This document shows positions 36,594 through 46,806 of a stretch of DNA of 64,000 nt, piece after piece. The notes beneath the pieces were generated by a model that was not told where the DNA came from, did no database searches, and saw only the letters and a program-made list of their open reading frames with translations. Source of the stretch: Sinomicrobium sp. (GTDB lineage: Bacteria; Bacteroidota; Bacteroidia; Flavobacteriales; Flavobacteriaceae); assembly GCA_029266035.1 (NCBI GenBank), contig JAJUFH010000008.1, forward strand, positions 1 through 64,000, given 5' to 3'. The stretch's first letter is position 1; every line of letters starts with the position of its first letter. The translations under genes were made by a program, and so were the position numbers.

Positions 36594-37813
36594 AAATATC
36601 TTTGAAAACAACTACTGCGATTTTAATGATAACGGTCGTGGGAACTATTTTTTTCAAGCTGTTTGCCGGCAAAAATGAAGCTGAGAGCACAGCACTCTCA
36701 TTTGATGAATATTCGGAAACCCAGCCTGAAGGTTTGATGGATTGCAGCTTTGTTCCAGTATGTGGGGATGGGTATACCCCCTCACCGGTAGAATACAATA
36801 CCAACATCCCGGGAGGGGATTATCAGAATGGCCCTTTTACCGAAGATTACTACAGTTCATCTTCAGAAAAGGTGATAGGCGTTTATGTGGTTGCAGACTA
36901 TTCGGTATATCAAAACCTAAACGACGAGGTAGCTACTGAACGCTATATTAGGAACATTCTTTTCAAACAGGTAGCGGATATCTATGCATCTGAAAAAGTA
37001 AATCTTAAAATAGAGGAAATAAAGATATGGACAAAGCCAGATCCGTTTACGGGAGATACGGCGGGTAAAAAACTGAAGAGTTTCAGCAGTTACTTAAAGA
37101 ATTACAACCCGGATTACAGTGGCAATATAGCCGTATTGCTGTCGTCGGTAGTAAAGGGAGGGGTAGCGCGCAGAGCTGGAGAAGATATGTACAAGGCCCC
37201 CAATGGAAATAACCGTCCCAAGTTTCAAAGAGCATTGGTGGCAGGAGGGGTCGACCCCAGCGATGAAGCGCGATTGCCCGACTGGTCTAACGGGGTACAC
37301 ATATTGGCACACGAGCTGGGGCACAGTATGGGGTCGGCGCACACTCAAGGATGCTTTTGGAATGGGAATAACACTGCCATAGACGGTTGTAAAGAACCAG
37401 AACCACTTAACAATGACCCTTGTTCCAGACCTCCGGTACCGGCGCCGAATAAGGGAACTATAATGAGTTATTGCAAAATTCTCAAATGCAGTGATGTAGG
37501 AGTGAATTTCAGTCTTGCTTTGGGTCCGCAACCGGGAAACCTCATCAGGAAAACTGTAGCAAATACTAGCTACGATATTGAAAATATCCGAGTTAGTGAT
37601 AAGTACATAAGTATAAATCAACCTCTCGGAAGCTATGATGTGGAGCGAGAAAATGTGTACAGAGCCAGCCGGAATATTGAGCTGAGTGCGGCAGTAGACG
37701 GCAATGCCTATATTTCTGTGAGTGCAGCGGAAGTAAATTTCAAACCTGGATTTGAAATGACTGCCGACAAGGGAAAGCTACACGCCTATATAGGAAATTA
37801 CAAACCTTTTTGA
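36590..37813 (+). CDS. Exported metzincin-type zinc metalloprotease
   Basis: This 407-residue protein has an N-terminal hydrophobic signal or anchor (about 9-25). The catalytic motif HELGHSMGSAH starts at H241 and fits HExxHxxGxxH, and GTIMSYC supplies the Met-turn of metzincins. Many cysteines around the active site suggest disulfides, as in M12B reprolysin-like proteases. The last 65 residues (YRASRNIELSA, VSAAEVNFKPGFEM) resemble the three-coathanger stack domain of secreted Bacteroidota proteins. It overlaps the preceding gene by 4 bp. It probably cuts the protein part of the operon's substrate. Confidence 0.8.
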   Translation: MKISLKTTTAILMITVVGTIFFKLFAGKNEAESTALSFDEYSETQPEGLMDCSFVPVCGDGYTPSPVEYNTNIPGGDYQNGPFTEDYYSSSSEKVIGVYVVADYSVYQNLNDEVATERYIRNILFKQVADIYASEKVNLKIEEIKIWTKPDPFTGDTAGKKLKSFSSYLKNYNPDYSGNIAVLLSSVVKGGVARRAGEDMYKAPNGNNRPKFQRALVAGGVDPSDEARLPDWSNGVHILAHELGHSMGSAHTQGCFWNGNNTAIDGCKEPEPLNNDPCSRPPVPAPNKGTIMSYCKILKCSDVGVNFSLALGPQPGNLIRKTVANTSYDIENIRVSDKYISINQPLGSYDVERENVYRASRNIELSAAVDGNAYISVSAAEVNFKPGFEMTADKGKLHAYIGNYKPF

Positions 37814-37841
37814 TTTGCGTAAGTTATTCAATATAAACGAT

Positions 37842-39419
37842 ATGAAAGCATGTGTTTTTTGTGTATTGGGCGCTCTGTTTTTAGCTGGATGCCAATCGTC
37901 GACTACCGAAAAAAAGGAAGCCCCTCAACGACCTAATATACTTCTCTTATCTATAGATGATTTGAGACCCGAACTCGGATATTACGGCAATGAAGAAATA
38001 ATAACTCCCAATATTGACGCTCTGGCCGCTTCGTCTATGACTATGCTAAACACACATTGTCAGTCGGCAGTATGCGCTCCTTCGAGGGCGAGTACTATGT
38101 TGGGTTACAGACCCGATTCTACTCGAGTATGGTATTTGGGAGACGAGTTCAGAAAAATAGATCCCGACGCCGTGACCATGCCTCAGTATTTTCACAAAGA
38201 GGGGTATTACACGGTAAACATCGGGAAGATATTTCACAATTTTATGCCCGATTCCGTCTCATGGGACGAACCCGATTTGAGACCTTATCCCTACAACACT
38301 GAGCCTCATCGCTACAGAGATGGCGAAACTTATTGGTACACTGAAGAATCTAAAGCGATACAGGAGGCGACGAGAGAGAAATTGCTGTCAAAGGTAAACA
38401 GTCCGCGTGAGTTGTATGCAGACGGTTGGAATCACGGCCCGGCCTTGGAGGCAGCTGATCTGCCCGACTCAGTTTATATAGATGACAAACAAACCACTCT
38501 AGCCTTAGAAACACTAAAAAGGATAAAAGACAAAAAGCAACCTTTCTTTATGGGGCTCGGCTATTACAGACCACACCTTCCTTTTGTAGTTCCGAAAAAA
38601 TACTGGGATATGTATCCGGAGGGATCTATTTCCCCGCCTGCTAATCCGAAACTGCCCGAAAATGCTCCGATAATGGCTTCGAGTTCCAACTACGAGCTGC
38701 GCGCTTACCACAACACACATAAAATAGGAAGACCGGAAGAAGAACCCCTTCCTCAACAATATGTAGACAGTTTGCGAAGGGGGTATTACGCCAGTGTTTC
38801 TTTTATAGATGCACAGATTGGCCGGATAGTAGAAGGTTTAAAAGCCATGGATCTTTACGACAATACCATTATAGTGCTTTGGGGAGACCACGGTTGGAAA
38901 ATAGGAGATCACAACGGTTGGGGTAAACAGACCAATTTCCGTATCGATACCCAAGTTCCACTTATCATAAAAGAAGCTAATCAGCAACAAGGGAAGAAAA
39001 TAACAGCTCTGTCGGAGTTGGTCGATCTCTTCCCTACAGTATGCGATCTGGCCGGAGTGCCAAAAGCTGAATATTTTCAAGGAACTAGTCTTACCCCACT
39101 CTTTAAAAATCCGGAATTGCCGTGGAAAGACGCCGTTTTTACCCAGTTTAGAAGAACGAAGAAGGCATCTAAAGACGGAAACGAATATATGGGGTATTCT
39201 ATGCAAACTGAGAGATATCACTATGTAGAGTGGTATACCTGGGACAATGAAACCAAGACGAGAGGAGATTTTGTCGCTTCAGAACTCTACGATCACAAAG
39301 AGGATTTTTACGAGACCAAAAATATTGCGGGATATCCCGAAAATGAGGCATTGACAAAACATCTTTCCGAAAGCTTAGCAAAAGGCTGGAGAGCCGCTAT
39401 ACCAGAAAGTGAACGGTAA
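37842..39419 (+). CDS. Lipoprotein sulfatase (iduronate-2-sulfatase-like), copy 1
   Basis: This 525-residue protein starts at the ATG giving MKACVFCVLGALFLAGC, which gives a perfect lipobox; an upstream TTG would spoil it. The type I sulfatase motif CAPSRAS carries the cysteine (C78) to be converted to formylglycine. SIDDLRPELG supplies metal-binding aspartates, and LWGDHGWKIGDHNGWGK is the C-terminal metal and substrate segment. The layout with QSAVCAPSR and YYRPHLPF matches the S1_7-like iduronate-2-sulfatase group. It removes sulfate esters from glycans outside the cell or in the periplasm. Confidence 0.9.
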   Translation: MKACVFCVLGALFLAGCQSSTTEKKEAPQRPNILLLSIDDLRPELGYYGNEEIITPNIDALAASSMTMLNTHCQSAVCAPSRASTMLGYRPDSTRVWYLGDEFRKIDPDAVTMPQYFHKEGYYTVNIGKIFHNFMPDSVSWDEPDLRPYPYNTEPHRYRDGETYWYTEESKAIQEATREKLLSKVNSPRELYADGWNHGPALEAADLPDSVYIDDKQTTLALETLKRIKDKKQPFFMGLGYYRPHLPFVVPKKYWDMYPEGSISPPANPKLPENAPIMASSSNYELRAYHNTHKIGRPEEEPLPQQYVDSLRRGYYASVSFIDAQIGRIVEGLKAMDLYDNTIIVLWGDHGWKIGDHNGWGKQTNFRIDTQVPLIIKEANQQQGKKITALSELVDLFPTVCDLAGVPKAEYFQGTSLTPLFKNPELPWKDAVFTQFRRTKKASKDGNEYMGYSMQTERYHYVEWYTWDNETKTRGDFVASELYDHKEDFYETKNIAGYPENEALTKHLSESLAKGWRAAIPESER

Positions 39420-39443
39420 AAAGTCATACAATGATAATTCACA

Positions 39444-41156
39444 ATGAAAAGATTTGATACAAATTTCACCAAAATACTCTTGGACTTATTTGTGGCACTT
39501 TGTGTGTCCGCAAATATGGTCTCCTGTTCTTCCGAACCCGATGTAGAGGAATTGATAGAGGGTTTTGAAGATCAGCCAATTGACAATTGCGATCCTGACG
39601 AGCCCTATACCGTAAATAGATCCAATCAAAAACCGCTCAATGTGGTCTATTTTATACCTTCCGACTTTGTAAGTGTGTACGAAGCCAAGCAAAATACGGT
39701 CAGATCCAATCTGAGCAAGGCGGTGCTCTTTGCTCAGCAATGGTACAAAAAGCAGATGGAACTGGGCGGTTATCCCGATAAGACCTTTGCCCTGTTTACC
39801 AGGTATTCCGATACAGATGTACGCATTATTCCTGTTTACGCAGAAAACACCAGCGATCAATATGACAGCAACAAGGTGAGGATAGAGGTGGCCTCCTATC
39901 TCCAAGGCCATCCCGATGAAGCGGGTGGAGCACACACCCTTATTGTATGTGATGAAGCTACCGGCTTTGCCAACAATGCAAATAACAGGATGGTAGTCAC
40001 CAAGTCTCCTGACGATTACACCATGGTAAACACCGGAAAAACACTGGATGGGTTGGCCTTGTTGAACGCGTCAAAATACGGTGCTTTGCTCCACGAACTT
40101 GGACATGCATTAAACGCTCCTCACATAGCTCACAAAGCTTCAGATAGTCCATATCTGAGTATGATGGGAGGTGGTGGCGCTAATCGATGGGATGCGGGAG
40201 GTCATGAAGATAAGGTGATGTTCCTCCCTTCTACCTTAGCCATATTCGATGTTTGTGAAGCCTTTAATAAAACGGATAATGGCATCGACTATTACGCCGT
40301 ACAACCCAAAGTGAAAATGGTGAATTACAAGGTTGAAAAGGACAATAGTATACAGGCTACCAAAGCGAGTTTTACATTTACCTCAGATATTCTCCCGAAA
40401 CATCTTTATGTCAGTATGGATGCAGAACCGTCGGTTGCAAACCAAAATTACGACGCAATCTCTTTTACCGCAGAGATAACACCAACTGGAAACCCCGATG
40501 AATACAAAGCCGAACTGGAGATGCCGTATTCCGAGTTTTTTAACGGTTACAACCTTTACGGGTCTAAACTAGACAACGACATAGTACTGGCGGTTAACGT
40601 ATTGACAGAAAACGGATTCAGGGAAATTCCGCTTCAATACAGTTATACGATATCTTCAGCCACTCAGCCTGAACCGGATGACAATATCAACAGGGAGTTT
40701 GTCGGCTTTTCTAATCGCTCTACCTGGTCGATCTCTGCCAACAGCACAACGCATGGTCAGCCGGTAGCTCAGGGTGCTGATGCTATGTTCGACGGCAACC
40801 TAAGCACTTTTTGGTTTTCAGACTGGCCTACGCAGTCAGCTTCCGACACTCCGCATATCATCGATATAGATATGGGGGTGGAAAATACCTTTAGCGGTAT
40901 TTATATGTACTCTATGAGGAATCCCAATCCGCAGTTCAGACCTAAACATATTTTGGTAGAACTGAGCAGTGATAATATTACCTATACCACTGCGGCAGAT
41001 TATACCAAGCCGGAAAACGGCATTGAGACCGAAGTGTTGTTTGGCAGTGAGCAAACAGCGCGCTATATCAGAATTACCGTAGACGAGGTCTATACCGGTA
41101 ATGGAGTGGAAAATTTGACCATTAACGAACTCGATATCATTACAGAAGCCCCATAA
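39444..41156 (+). CDS. Lipoprotein metalloprotease with F5/8 type C domain
   Basis: This 570-residue protein has a lipobox near ANMVSC. Residues about 50-300 contain HELGHALNAPH (from H217), a zinc motif of the HExxHxxxxxH type with Asn in place of the usual metzincin Gly, followed by LSMMGGGG as a possible Met-turn. The last 140 residues (STWSISANSTT, DGNLSTFWFSDW, ARYIRITVDEV) form a discoidin or CBM32-like sugar-binding domain. Together this suggests a glycoprotein-directed protease. It lies between two sulfatase genes, 24 bp after one and 18 bp before the next. Confidence 0.75.
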   Translation: MKRFDTNFTKILLDLFVALCVSANMVSCSSEPDVEELIEGFEDQPIDNCDPDEPYTVNRSNQKPLNVVYFIPSDFVSVYEAKQNTVRSNLSKAVLFAQQWYKKQMELGGYPDKTFALFTRYSDTDVRIIPVYAENTSDQYDSNKVRIEVASYLQGHPDEAGGAHTLIVCDEATGFANNANNRMVVTKSPDDYTMVNTGKTLDGLALLNASKYGALLHELGHALNAPHIAHKASDSPYLSMMGGGGANRWDAGGHEDKVMFLPSTLAIFDVCEAFNKTDNGIDYYAVQPKVKMVNYKVEKDNSIQATKASFTFTSDILPKHLYVSMDAEPSVANQNYDAISFTAEITPTGNPDEYKAELEMPYSEFFNGYNLYGSKLDNDIVLAVNVLTENGFREIPLQYSYTISSATQPEPDDNINREFVGFSNRSTWSISANSTTHGQPVAQGADAMFDGNLSTFWFSDWPTQSASDTPHIIDIDMGVENTFSGIYMYSMRNPNPQFRPKHILVELSSDNITYTTAADYTKPENGIETEVLFGSEQTARYIRITVDEVYTGNGVENLTINELDIITEAP

Positions 41157-41174
41157 GACTAAAAAATAAAAGAC

Positions 41175-42782
41175 ATGAAAATACCAATTTCTTGTATACT
41201 GCTGTGTACTGCCTTTGCGGTATTGAGTTCCTGTAATGGCAGTAGCAGTAAAGTTTCGCAGCTAAAAGACAGAACAGAAGTAGATACTCAAGATATGATG
41301 TCTCAACGACCTAATATACTGTTTATTCCCGTTGACGATTTGAGACCGGAGTTGGGATGCTATGGCAATGAAGTTATCAAAACCCCCAATATAGACAAAC
41401 TTGCGAGTCAGGGGGTGGTTTTTAATCGCGCATATTGTCAACAAGCGGTCTGCGCACCTTCGCGTACCAGTCTGTTGACCGGATTAAGACCAGATTCTAC
41501 TCAGGTATGGGATTTGTACACCAATTTTAGAGATCATATGCCGGAGGTAGTAACACTGCCGCAATTTTTTAAAGATAAAGGCTATTATACAGTGGGCTAT
41601 GGAAAGACTTTTCACAACATCTTTCCGGATACCATTTCTTGGAATGAAAAACTGCATTCAGACGGCTTTCCATTCGACCCTGATGCGGTGTATGTAAATA
41701 CAGACAACCTCATTATTCAAAAGGAAAAGGAAATTCAACTTTTAAAAAAAGGGAAAGCTCAATTTGATCATTACGGCTTTATCTACACTAAAGCCAAGGC
41801 CTTTGAAATAGCCGATGTAGACGATGATGCATATTACGACGGTGCTCAGACCACTATGGCTGTCAAAAAGCTACAAGAACTCAAAGACAAACAGCAGCCT
41901 TTCTTTTTATCCGTCGGATTTTACAGGCCTCATCTTCCGTTTAACGCTCCTAAAAAATACTGGGATATGTACAAAAGCGAAGATATTCCCTTGGCGACCA
42001 ATCCTTATACTCCAAAAGACAGTCCTCTTTTTGCTGTACACGGCGATGCTGAGTTGCGGGCGTATACCGGAAGTCACGATTTGCCCAAACCACAAGACGA
42101 TCCACTAGATGAGGAACGGCAGAGAGTGCTAAAACACGCTTATTACGCCAGTGTTTCTTATATCGATGCACAGATAGGAAGGTTGTTGGACGAACTGGAT
42201 CGTTTGGGACTTAGAGAGAACACCATTGTTGTACTTTGGGGAGACCACGGGTGGAAGCTTGGCGAGCACAACAGTTGGGCAAAAATGTCGAACTACGAAA
42301 TAGATACCCGAGTCCCACTTATTATCAGTGGAAAAGGAGTTGAAGAAAAAGGAGGAATCTCCAATTCCCTAACCGAATTCGTAGACGTTTACCCCACACT
42401 TTGCGATATGACAGGATTTGAAATCCCGAAATACTTACAAGGCAATAGTCTAATACCCTTGCTAAAGGATACTGAGGCGAAGGTAAAAGATGCAGCCTAC
42501 AGCCAGTTCTTGCTCGGACGGTTTGGCCCTGCCGAATACAGAAAGCAAGAGCGAATGGGATATGCTGTCCGAACAGACCGCTATCGCTATGTAGCTTGGT
42601 ACGATTGGGATAAAAAAACAAATACTAAAGGCAAGCTTATTGCCAGGGAGCTCTTCGACCACAAAAATGATCCCCAAGAAAATATCAATATAGCCAACAA
42701 TCCTGCAAATAGCGAGTTAATCGCGCAACTGCACAAAGAGTTGGGTAAGGGATTTAAGCTGAATGGTACATCAACCCAGTAA
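41175..42782 (+). CDS. Lipoprotein sulfatase (iduronate-2-sulfatase-like), copy 2
   Basis: This 535-residue close paralogue of the sulfatase at 37842-39419 has a lipobox near AVLSSC. The sulfatase signature CAPSRTS has its modifiable cysteine at C93. VDDLRPELG, FYRPHLPF and LWGDHGWKLGEHNSWAK match copy 1 almost position by position. Likely acts on the same glycan class at a different position or linkage. Activity depends on a formylglycine-generating or anaerobic sulfatase-maturing enzyme, which is not encoded in this window. Confidence 0.9.
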   Translation: MKIPISCILLCTAFAVLSSCNGSSSKVSQLKDRTEVDTQDMMSQRPNILFIPVDDLRPELGCYGNEVIKTPNIDKLASQGVVFNRAYCQQAVCAPSRTSLLTGLRPDSTQVWDLYTNFRDHMPEVVTLPQFFKDKGYYTVGYGKTFHNIFPDTISWNEKLHSDGFPFDPDAVYVNTDNLIIQKEKEIQLLKKGKAQFDHYGFIYTKAKAFEIADVDDDAYYDGAQTTMAVKKLQELKDKQQPFFLSVGFYRPHLPFNAPKKYWDMYKSEDIPLATNPYTPKDSPLFAVHGDAELRAYTGSHDLPKPQDDPLDEERQRVLKHAYYASVSYIDAQIGRLLDELDRLGLRENTIVVLWGDHGWKLGEHNSWAKMSNYEIDTRVPLIISGKGVEEKGGISNSLTEFVDVYPTLCDMTGFEIPKYLQGNSLIPLLKDTEAKVKDAAYSQFLLGRFGPAEYRKQERMGYAVRTDRYRYVAWYDWDKKTNTKGKLIARELFDHKNDPQENINIANNPANSELIAQLHKELGKGFKLNGTSTQ

Positions 42783-42823
42783 TATATTGACTAAATCAAA
42801 AATAAAACGAGTTCAACTATAAA

Positions 42824-45013
42824 ATGAAAGTAGTGAAAAAACTGTTATTAATCGTATTCGGACTGCTAGCTACATGGTCTGGAGCACAAGAGGTAAAACT
42901 GAATATTGAGAATATTACCAATCGCACCTTTGCGGGTAAAAGTATCGACGCAGGCAGGTGGATAAAAGAAAATCAGTATGTAAAGTTGGAAGATAAAGCG
43001 CAAAAACTGGTCTGTTATACCGCCGGTTCAAAAGAGCAAAAGCTGTTGGTTTCGGTTGCCGAATTGATCGGTGAAAGCCAGGGGAAAATAAGAAATTATA
43101 CTTTTTCAGACGACAATACCAGGCTGATTGTCAATCTTAACCTCAAAGGTAAAACACGCAGCTTCCTTGTCAACCTGACCGATCGCAGCAATACAGAGTT
43201 GCAACTTGGTAAAAAGATAAAGGGTAGCAGGAGTTTAAAAATATCTCCAGACAACAAAATGCTCTCATTTGCGTACAAATCGAACCTGTACGTTTATGAT
43301 ATAGACGACAAAAAAACAATACAGTTGACTACCGACGGCGATGATAAAATTGTCAATGCTACTGCTCCTTTCCGCATGGCGAGTATACACAGTACTCGTA
43401 ATCACTATTGGAGTCCTGACAGTAAGTACATCGCTTTTAACCATTTCGATACCAACGGGGTTCAGATGTACAAGATTATCAATAATACCGATTCTCTTTA
43501 CCCTGCGGTAAAGGAATTTCAATATGTTAAACCCGGCAATACCATCCCGGCTGTAAAACCAGCTGTGGTGGAGGTTGCCACTCAAAAGATCAGCTGGCCG
43601 GATTTGGGTGATGACTACCGAGATTCTTATATCACTCACTTTAATTGGAATCCCAAGTCAGGTAAGCTGTATATACAAAAGCTAAATCGCAATCAGAATG
43701 TCATGGATATTTATGCGGTCGAAGCAGGTAGCGAGAAGACACAAAAAATCTATACCGAAAAAGAAGATACATTCCTGGATGCTTTTCAACTGGTTTGGCT
43801 CAATGGAGGATCTGATTTTCTTTGGATCAGTGAAAATGACGGTTGGAGACATCTGTACAAAATCAGTTCAGACGGCAAACAAAAAACCTGTGTCACTCCA
43901 GGCGAATACGATGTGTTCAACAAAACACAGATCAAGGCCGACCCTCAAAGCAAATGGGTGTACTTTCACGCTTCTCCCGAAAACAGTCTGCATCTGTACT
44001 TGTTCAGAGCTAGCTTAGACGGAAGAGGAAAACTCGAGAGGATAACGCCCGAAAATGAATCAGGAACGCATAATTACGATATATCGCCTGACGGAAAATG
44101 GGCGTTCCACAATTTTTCGCGATTTGATGTTCCGCCCAGCCTAACACTGATAAAAATACCCGGACATAAGTTGGTGGAAGCCATAGAGGATAATGCAGCC
44201 TTGAAAGAGAAAATCGCGGAGATACACCCTTCTCCGGTTACCTACTCTGAAATAGAGATTGAAGATGGTGTAGCACTGGATTCGTGGATGATACAACCGC
44301 CTAATTTCGATGCTTCCAAAAAATACCCTGTCGTATTTCACGTGTACAGTATGCCTGCAAACCAAACTACGGTCGACAAGTGGAAGGGACAGAATTACTT
44401 CTTTTATCAGTTATTGGCTAAAAAAGGTTTTATCGTAATGGGGATAGACGGTCGTGGAACTCCGGTTCTCAAAGGGAAAAAATGGAGAAAATCGATTTAC
44501 CTCAAACACGGTATACTACCCGCCGACGATATTGCAAAAGCGACTGAGATTATGGTGGCGCAACGCCCTTATATCAATGGAGAAAAGATCGGGGTATACG
44601 GCTGGAGTGGTGGCGGACTTATGAGTCTCTTACTGGTATTGAAACACCCTGATGTTTTTAATACAGCTATACCAGGTGCCTACTTGTCTCACCACAAGTA
44701 CTATCACGCCGGTTTTACGGAAAAGTATATGGGTACGCCACAACAACATCCGGAAGCCTATGAAGAAACCGCTGCCTTAAATTATGTAAAAGGTCTTAAA
44801 GGTAATTTACTACTGGTACACGGTACCGGAGACGATAATGTACACTATCAAAACACAGAGGTACTTATCAATAAACTCATACAGGAAAAGAAGATATTTT
44901 ACGTACTTCCTTATCCTAATCGCACTCATAATATTGAGGTGATAAAAGGCAGTCGTTATCACCTGTTTGAAACTTATCTGGATTTTTTTAGTCAACACTT
45001 GCTCGAAGAGTAG
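42824..45013 (+). CDS. S9-family prolyl oligopeptidase-type peptidase (DPP-IV-like)
   Basis: This 729-residue exported serine peptidase has a signal peptide (near WSGAQ), an eight-bladed-propeller-like N-terminal region and a C-terminal alpha/beta-hydrolase. The nucleophile is S595 in YGWSGGG. The acid lies in GTGDDNVHYQN and the catalytic His in PNRTHNIEV, followed by YHLFETYLDFF. The family releases dipeptides from N-termini, often after proline. In this operon it would process peptides freed by the metalloproteases. It begins 41 bp after the second sulfatase gene. Confidence 0.9.
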   Translation: MKVVKKLLLIVFGLLATWSGAQEVKLNIENITNRTFAGKSIDAGRWIKENQYVKLEDKAQKLVCYTAGSKEQKLLVSVAELIGESQGKIRNYTFSDDNTRLIVNLNLKGKTRSFLVNLTDRSNTELQLGKKIKGSRSLKISPDNKMLSFAYKSNLYVYDIDDKKTIQLTTDGDDKIVNATAPFRMASIHSTRNHYWSPDSKYIAFNHFDTNGVQMYKIINNTDSLYPAVKEFQYVKPGNTIPAVKPAVVEVATQKISWPDLGDDYRDSYITHFNWNPKSGKLYIQKLNRNQNVMDIYAVEAGSEKTQKIYTEKEDTFLDAFQLVWLNGGSDFLWISENDGWRHLYKISSDGKQKTCVTPGEYDVFNKTQIKADPQSKWVYFHASPENSLHLYLFRASLDGRGKLERITPENESGTHNYDISPDGKWAFHNFSRFDVPPSLTLIKIPGHKLVEAIEDNAALKEKIAEIHPSPVTYSEIEIEDGVALDSWMIQPPNFDASKKYPVVFHVYSMPANQTTVDKWKGQNYFFYQLLAKKGFIVMGIDGRGTPVLKGKKWRKSIYLKHGILPADDIAKATEIMVAQRPYINGEKIGVYGWSGGGLMSLLLVLKHPDVFNTAIPGAYLSHHKYYHAGFTEKYMGTPQQHPEAYEETAALNYVKGLKGNLLLVHGTGDDNVHYQNTEVLINKLIQEKKIFYVLPYPNRTHNIEVIKGSRYHLFETYLDFFSQHLLEE

Positions 45014-45042
45014 TAGGTTTTCGTCAAATAAAAAACACGATT

Positions 45043-46776
45043 ATGAAAAGAGTTTTTATCGTCATTACAGTCATTCTCGTTCTTTGCGCATGCCAGGAGG
45101 AGAAAAGTGAGAGTGGAATAAAACAGGGCTCGCAATCGTTGCGACAGCTGATAAACAGCTATCACAATCACAAGGGATTTGACCGCGAACAATACCCTCT
45201 TGGCTTGTACACAAAGGCATATTACGAGTCGGAAGCGCAGTTTGCTCGGGAAAAATTGGAAGAGCTGTCGAAAATAAATGTTGACGAATTGAATGAAACC
45301 GAACAAATATCACAGAAACTGCTGGCTTTTAGTTTGCAGGATAAGGTGGATTTTTTCGAGTATGAACGATATTTGAATCCGATAACTTCCAATACGGGTT
45401 TTCACACCAGTTTGCCGTATCGAGTAAAGCCACTTACAAACTACAGACAAGTAAAGCGCTACTTGAATCAACTGAATGCTATTCCCGTATTTGTGGATCA
45501 GCACGTCCAAAATATAAGAGAGGGGTTGCAAAAAGGAGTCTCACAGCCCAGAGTGATTTTTGATGGCTATGAGTCAACCTACAACGATCATATAGTAACT
45601 GACTATAAGGATAGTTTTTACTATTCTCCTTTTAAAGATTTGCCCAAAACCTTGACCGATGCTCAAAAAGATTCTGTGCTAAAAGCAGCGAAAACAGCTA
45701 TAGAAACCAAAGTCGTTCCTCAATTCAAACGCATTAAAACCTTTTTTGAGACTGAATATTTTCCGAATGCGAGGACTACGCTGGGAATATCTGAATTATC
45801 TGGAGGAGAGGCCTATTATCAGAACAGGATTAATTTTTACACAACTATTCCCAACTATACGGCAGATGACATCCACAATATAGGATTGAGTGAGGTGAGC
45901 AGGATAAAGGCAGAGATGGAGGCAATTGTTGCTGACTTGGGTTTTAAAGGGAGTTTTAAGGATTTTCTGCAGTTTTTGCGAACTGACCCCCAATTTTATG
46001 CCAAGACTCCCGACGAACTTATGATGCGTGCACGCGATATAGCCAAGCGTGCGGATGCTCAACTCCCCAGGTTTTTTAAAACACTCTCTCGCAAACCATA
46101 CGGTGTAGCTCCAGTACCCGATGCGATGGCTCCAAAATATACCGGAGGGCGCTATATCCCCACTCCTAGCGAAAGTACAGATCCAGGCTATTACTGGGTA
46201 AATACCTACGACTTGCCCAGTAGAACACTGTATACCCTGCCCGCTCTGACCGCACACGAAGCTGTTCCCGGACACCACTTACAGATTAGTTTAAACAGAG
46301 AGTTGGGCGATAGTATTCCCAGATTTAGAAGAAATTTTTCGGTCACTGCTTTTGTAGAAGGTTGGGGACTGTATGCAGAGACTTTAGGGTGTGAAATGGG
46401 ATTGTACACCACGCCCTATGAGGAGTTTGGAAAACTCACCTACGAAATGTGGAGGGCTTGCAGATTGGTGGTCGATACTGGTATTCACGCCAAAGGGTGG
46501 ACTCGCGAACAAGCGGTAGACTTTATGGCATCGAATACTGCTTTATCACTGTTGGAAATAAATTCGGAAACCGACCGCTATATTTCCAATCCGGGACAGG
46601 CATTGTCTTATAAAATAGGAGAACTCAAAATAAGAGAACTCCGCCAAAAGGCAGAGCAACAACTGGGGACGAAGTTTGATGTCAGAACATTCCACCAAGT
46701 GATCTTGGAGCAAGGTACAGTAACCCTGCCAATCTTAGAACAAAGAGTAAATCACTATATAAGAGAACAACAATAA
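45043..46776 (+). CDS. DUF885 lipoprotein, putative metallopeptidase
   Basis: This 577-residue lipoprotein has its lipobox near VLCAC. The DUF885 family signature HEAVPGHHLQ starts at H405 and is of the HExxxGHH type that binds a metal. VEGWGLYAETLGCEMG, with the likely third ligand, follows. Family members are distant relatives of zinc peptidases of the thermolysin or carboxypeptidase type, most with unproven activity. It sits between the S9 peptidase and the third sulfatase on the same strand, again suggesting a peptide-bearing substrate. Confidence 0.85.
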   Translation: MKRVFIVITVILVLCACQEEKSESGIKQGSQSLRQLINSYHNHKGFDREQYPLGLYTKAYYESEAQFAREKLEELSKINVDELNETEQISQKLLAFSLQDKVDFFEYERYLNPITSNTGFHTSLPYRVKPLTNYRQVKRYLNQLNAIPVFVDQHVQNIREGLQKGVSQPRVIFDGYESTYNDHIVTDYKDSFYYSPFKDLPKTLTDAQKDSVLKAAKTAIETKVVPQFKRIKTFFETEYFPNARTTLGISELSGGEAYYQNRINFYTTIPNYTADDIHNIGLSEVSRIKAEMEAIVADLGFKGSFKDFLQFLRTDPQFYAKTPDELMMRARDIAKRADAQLPRFFKTLSRKPYGVAPVPDAMAPKYTGGRYIPTPSESTDPGYYWVNTYDLPSRTLYTLPALTAHEAVPGHHLQISLNRELGDSIPRFRRNFSVTAFVEGWGLYAETLGCEMGLYTTPYEEFGKLTYEMWRACRLVVDTGIHAKGWTREQAVDFMASNTALSLLEINSETDRYISNPGQALSYKIGELKIRELRQKAEQQLGTKFDVRTFHQVILEQGTVTLPILEQRVNHYIREQQ

Positions 46777-46806
46777 TAATCATCTAATTTTCTGAAAATT
46801 TATGCG

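Noticed and set aside
36590-41156. Possible bacterial toxin interpretation of the two HExxH proteins
   Set aside because: Genomic context with SusCD, sulfatases and peptidases fits nutrient acquisition better, and no toxin domains are seen.
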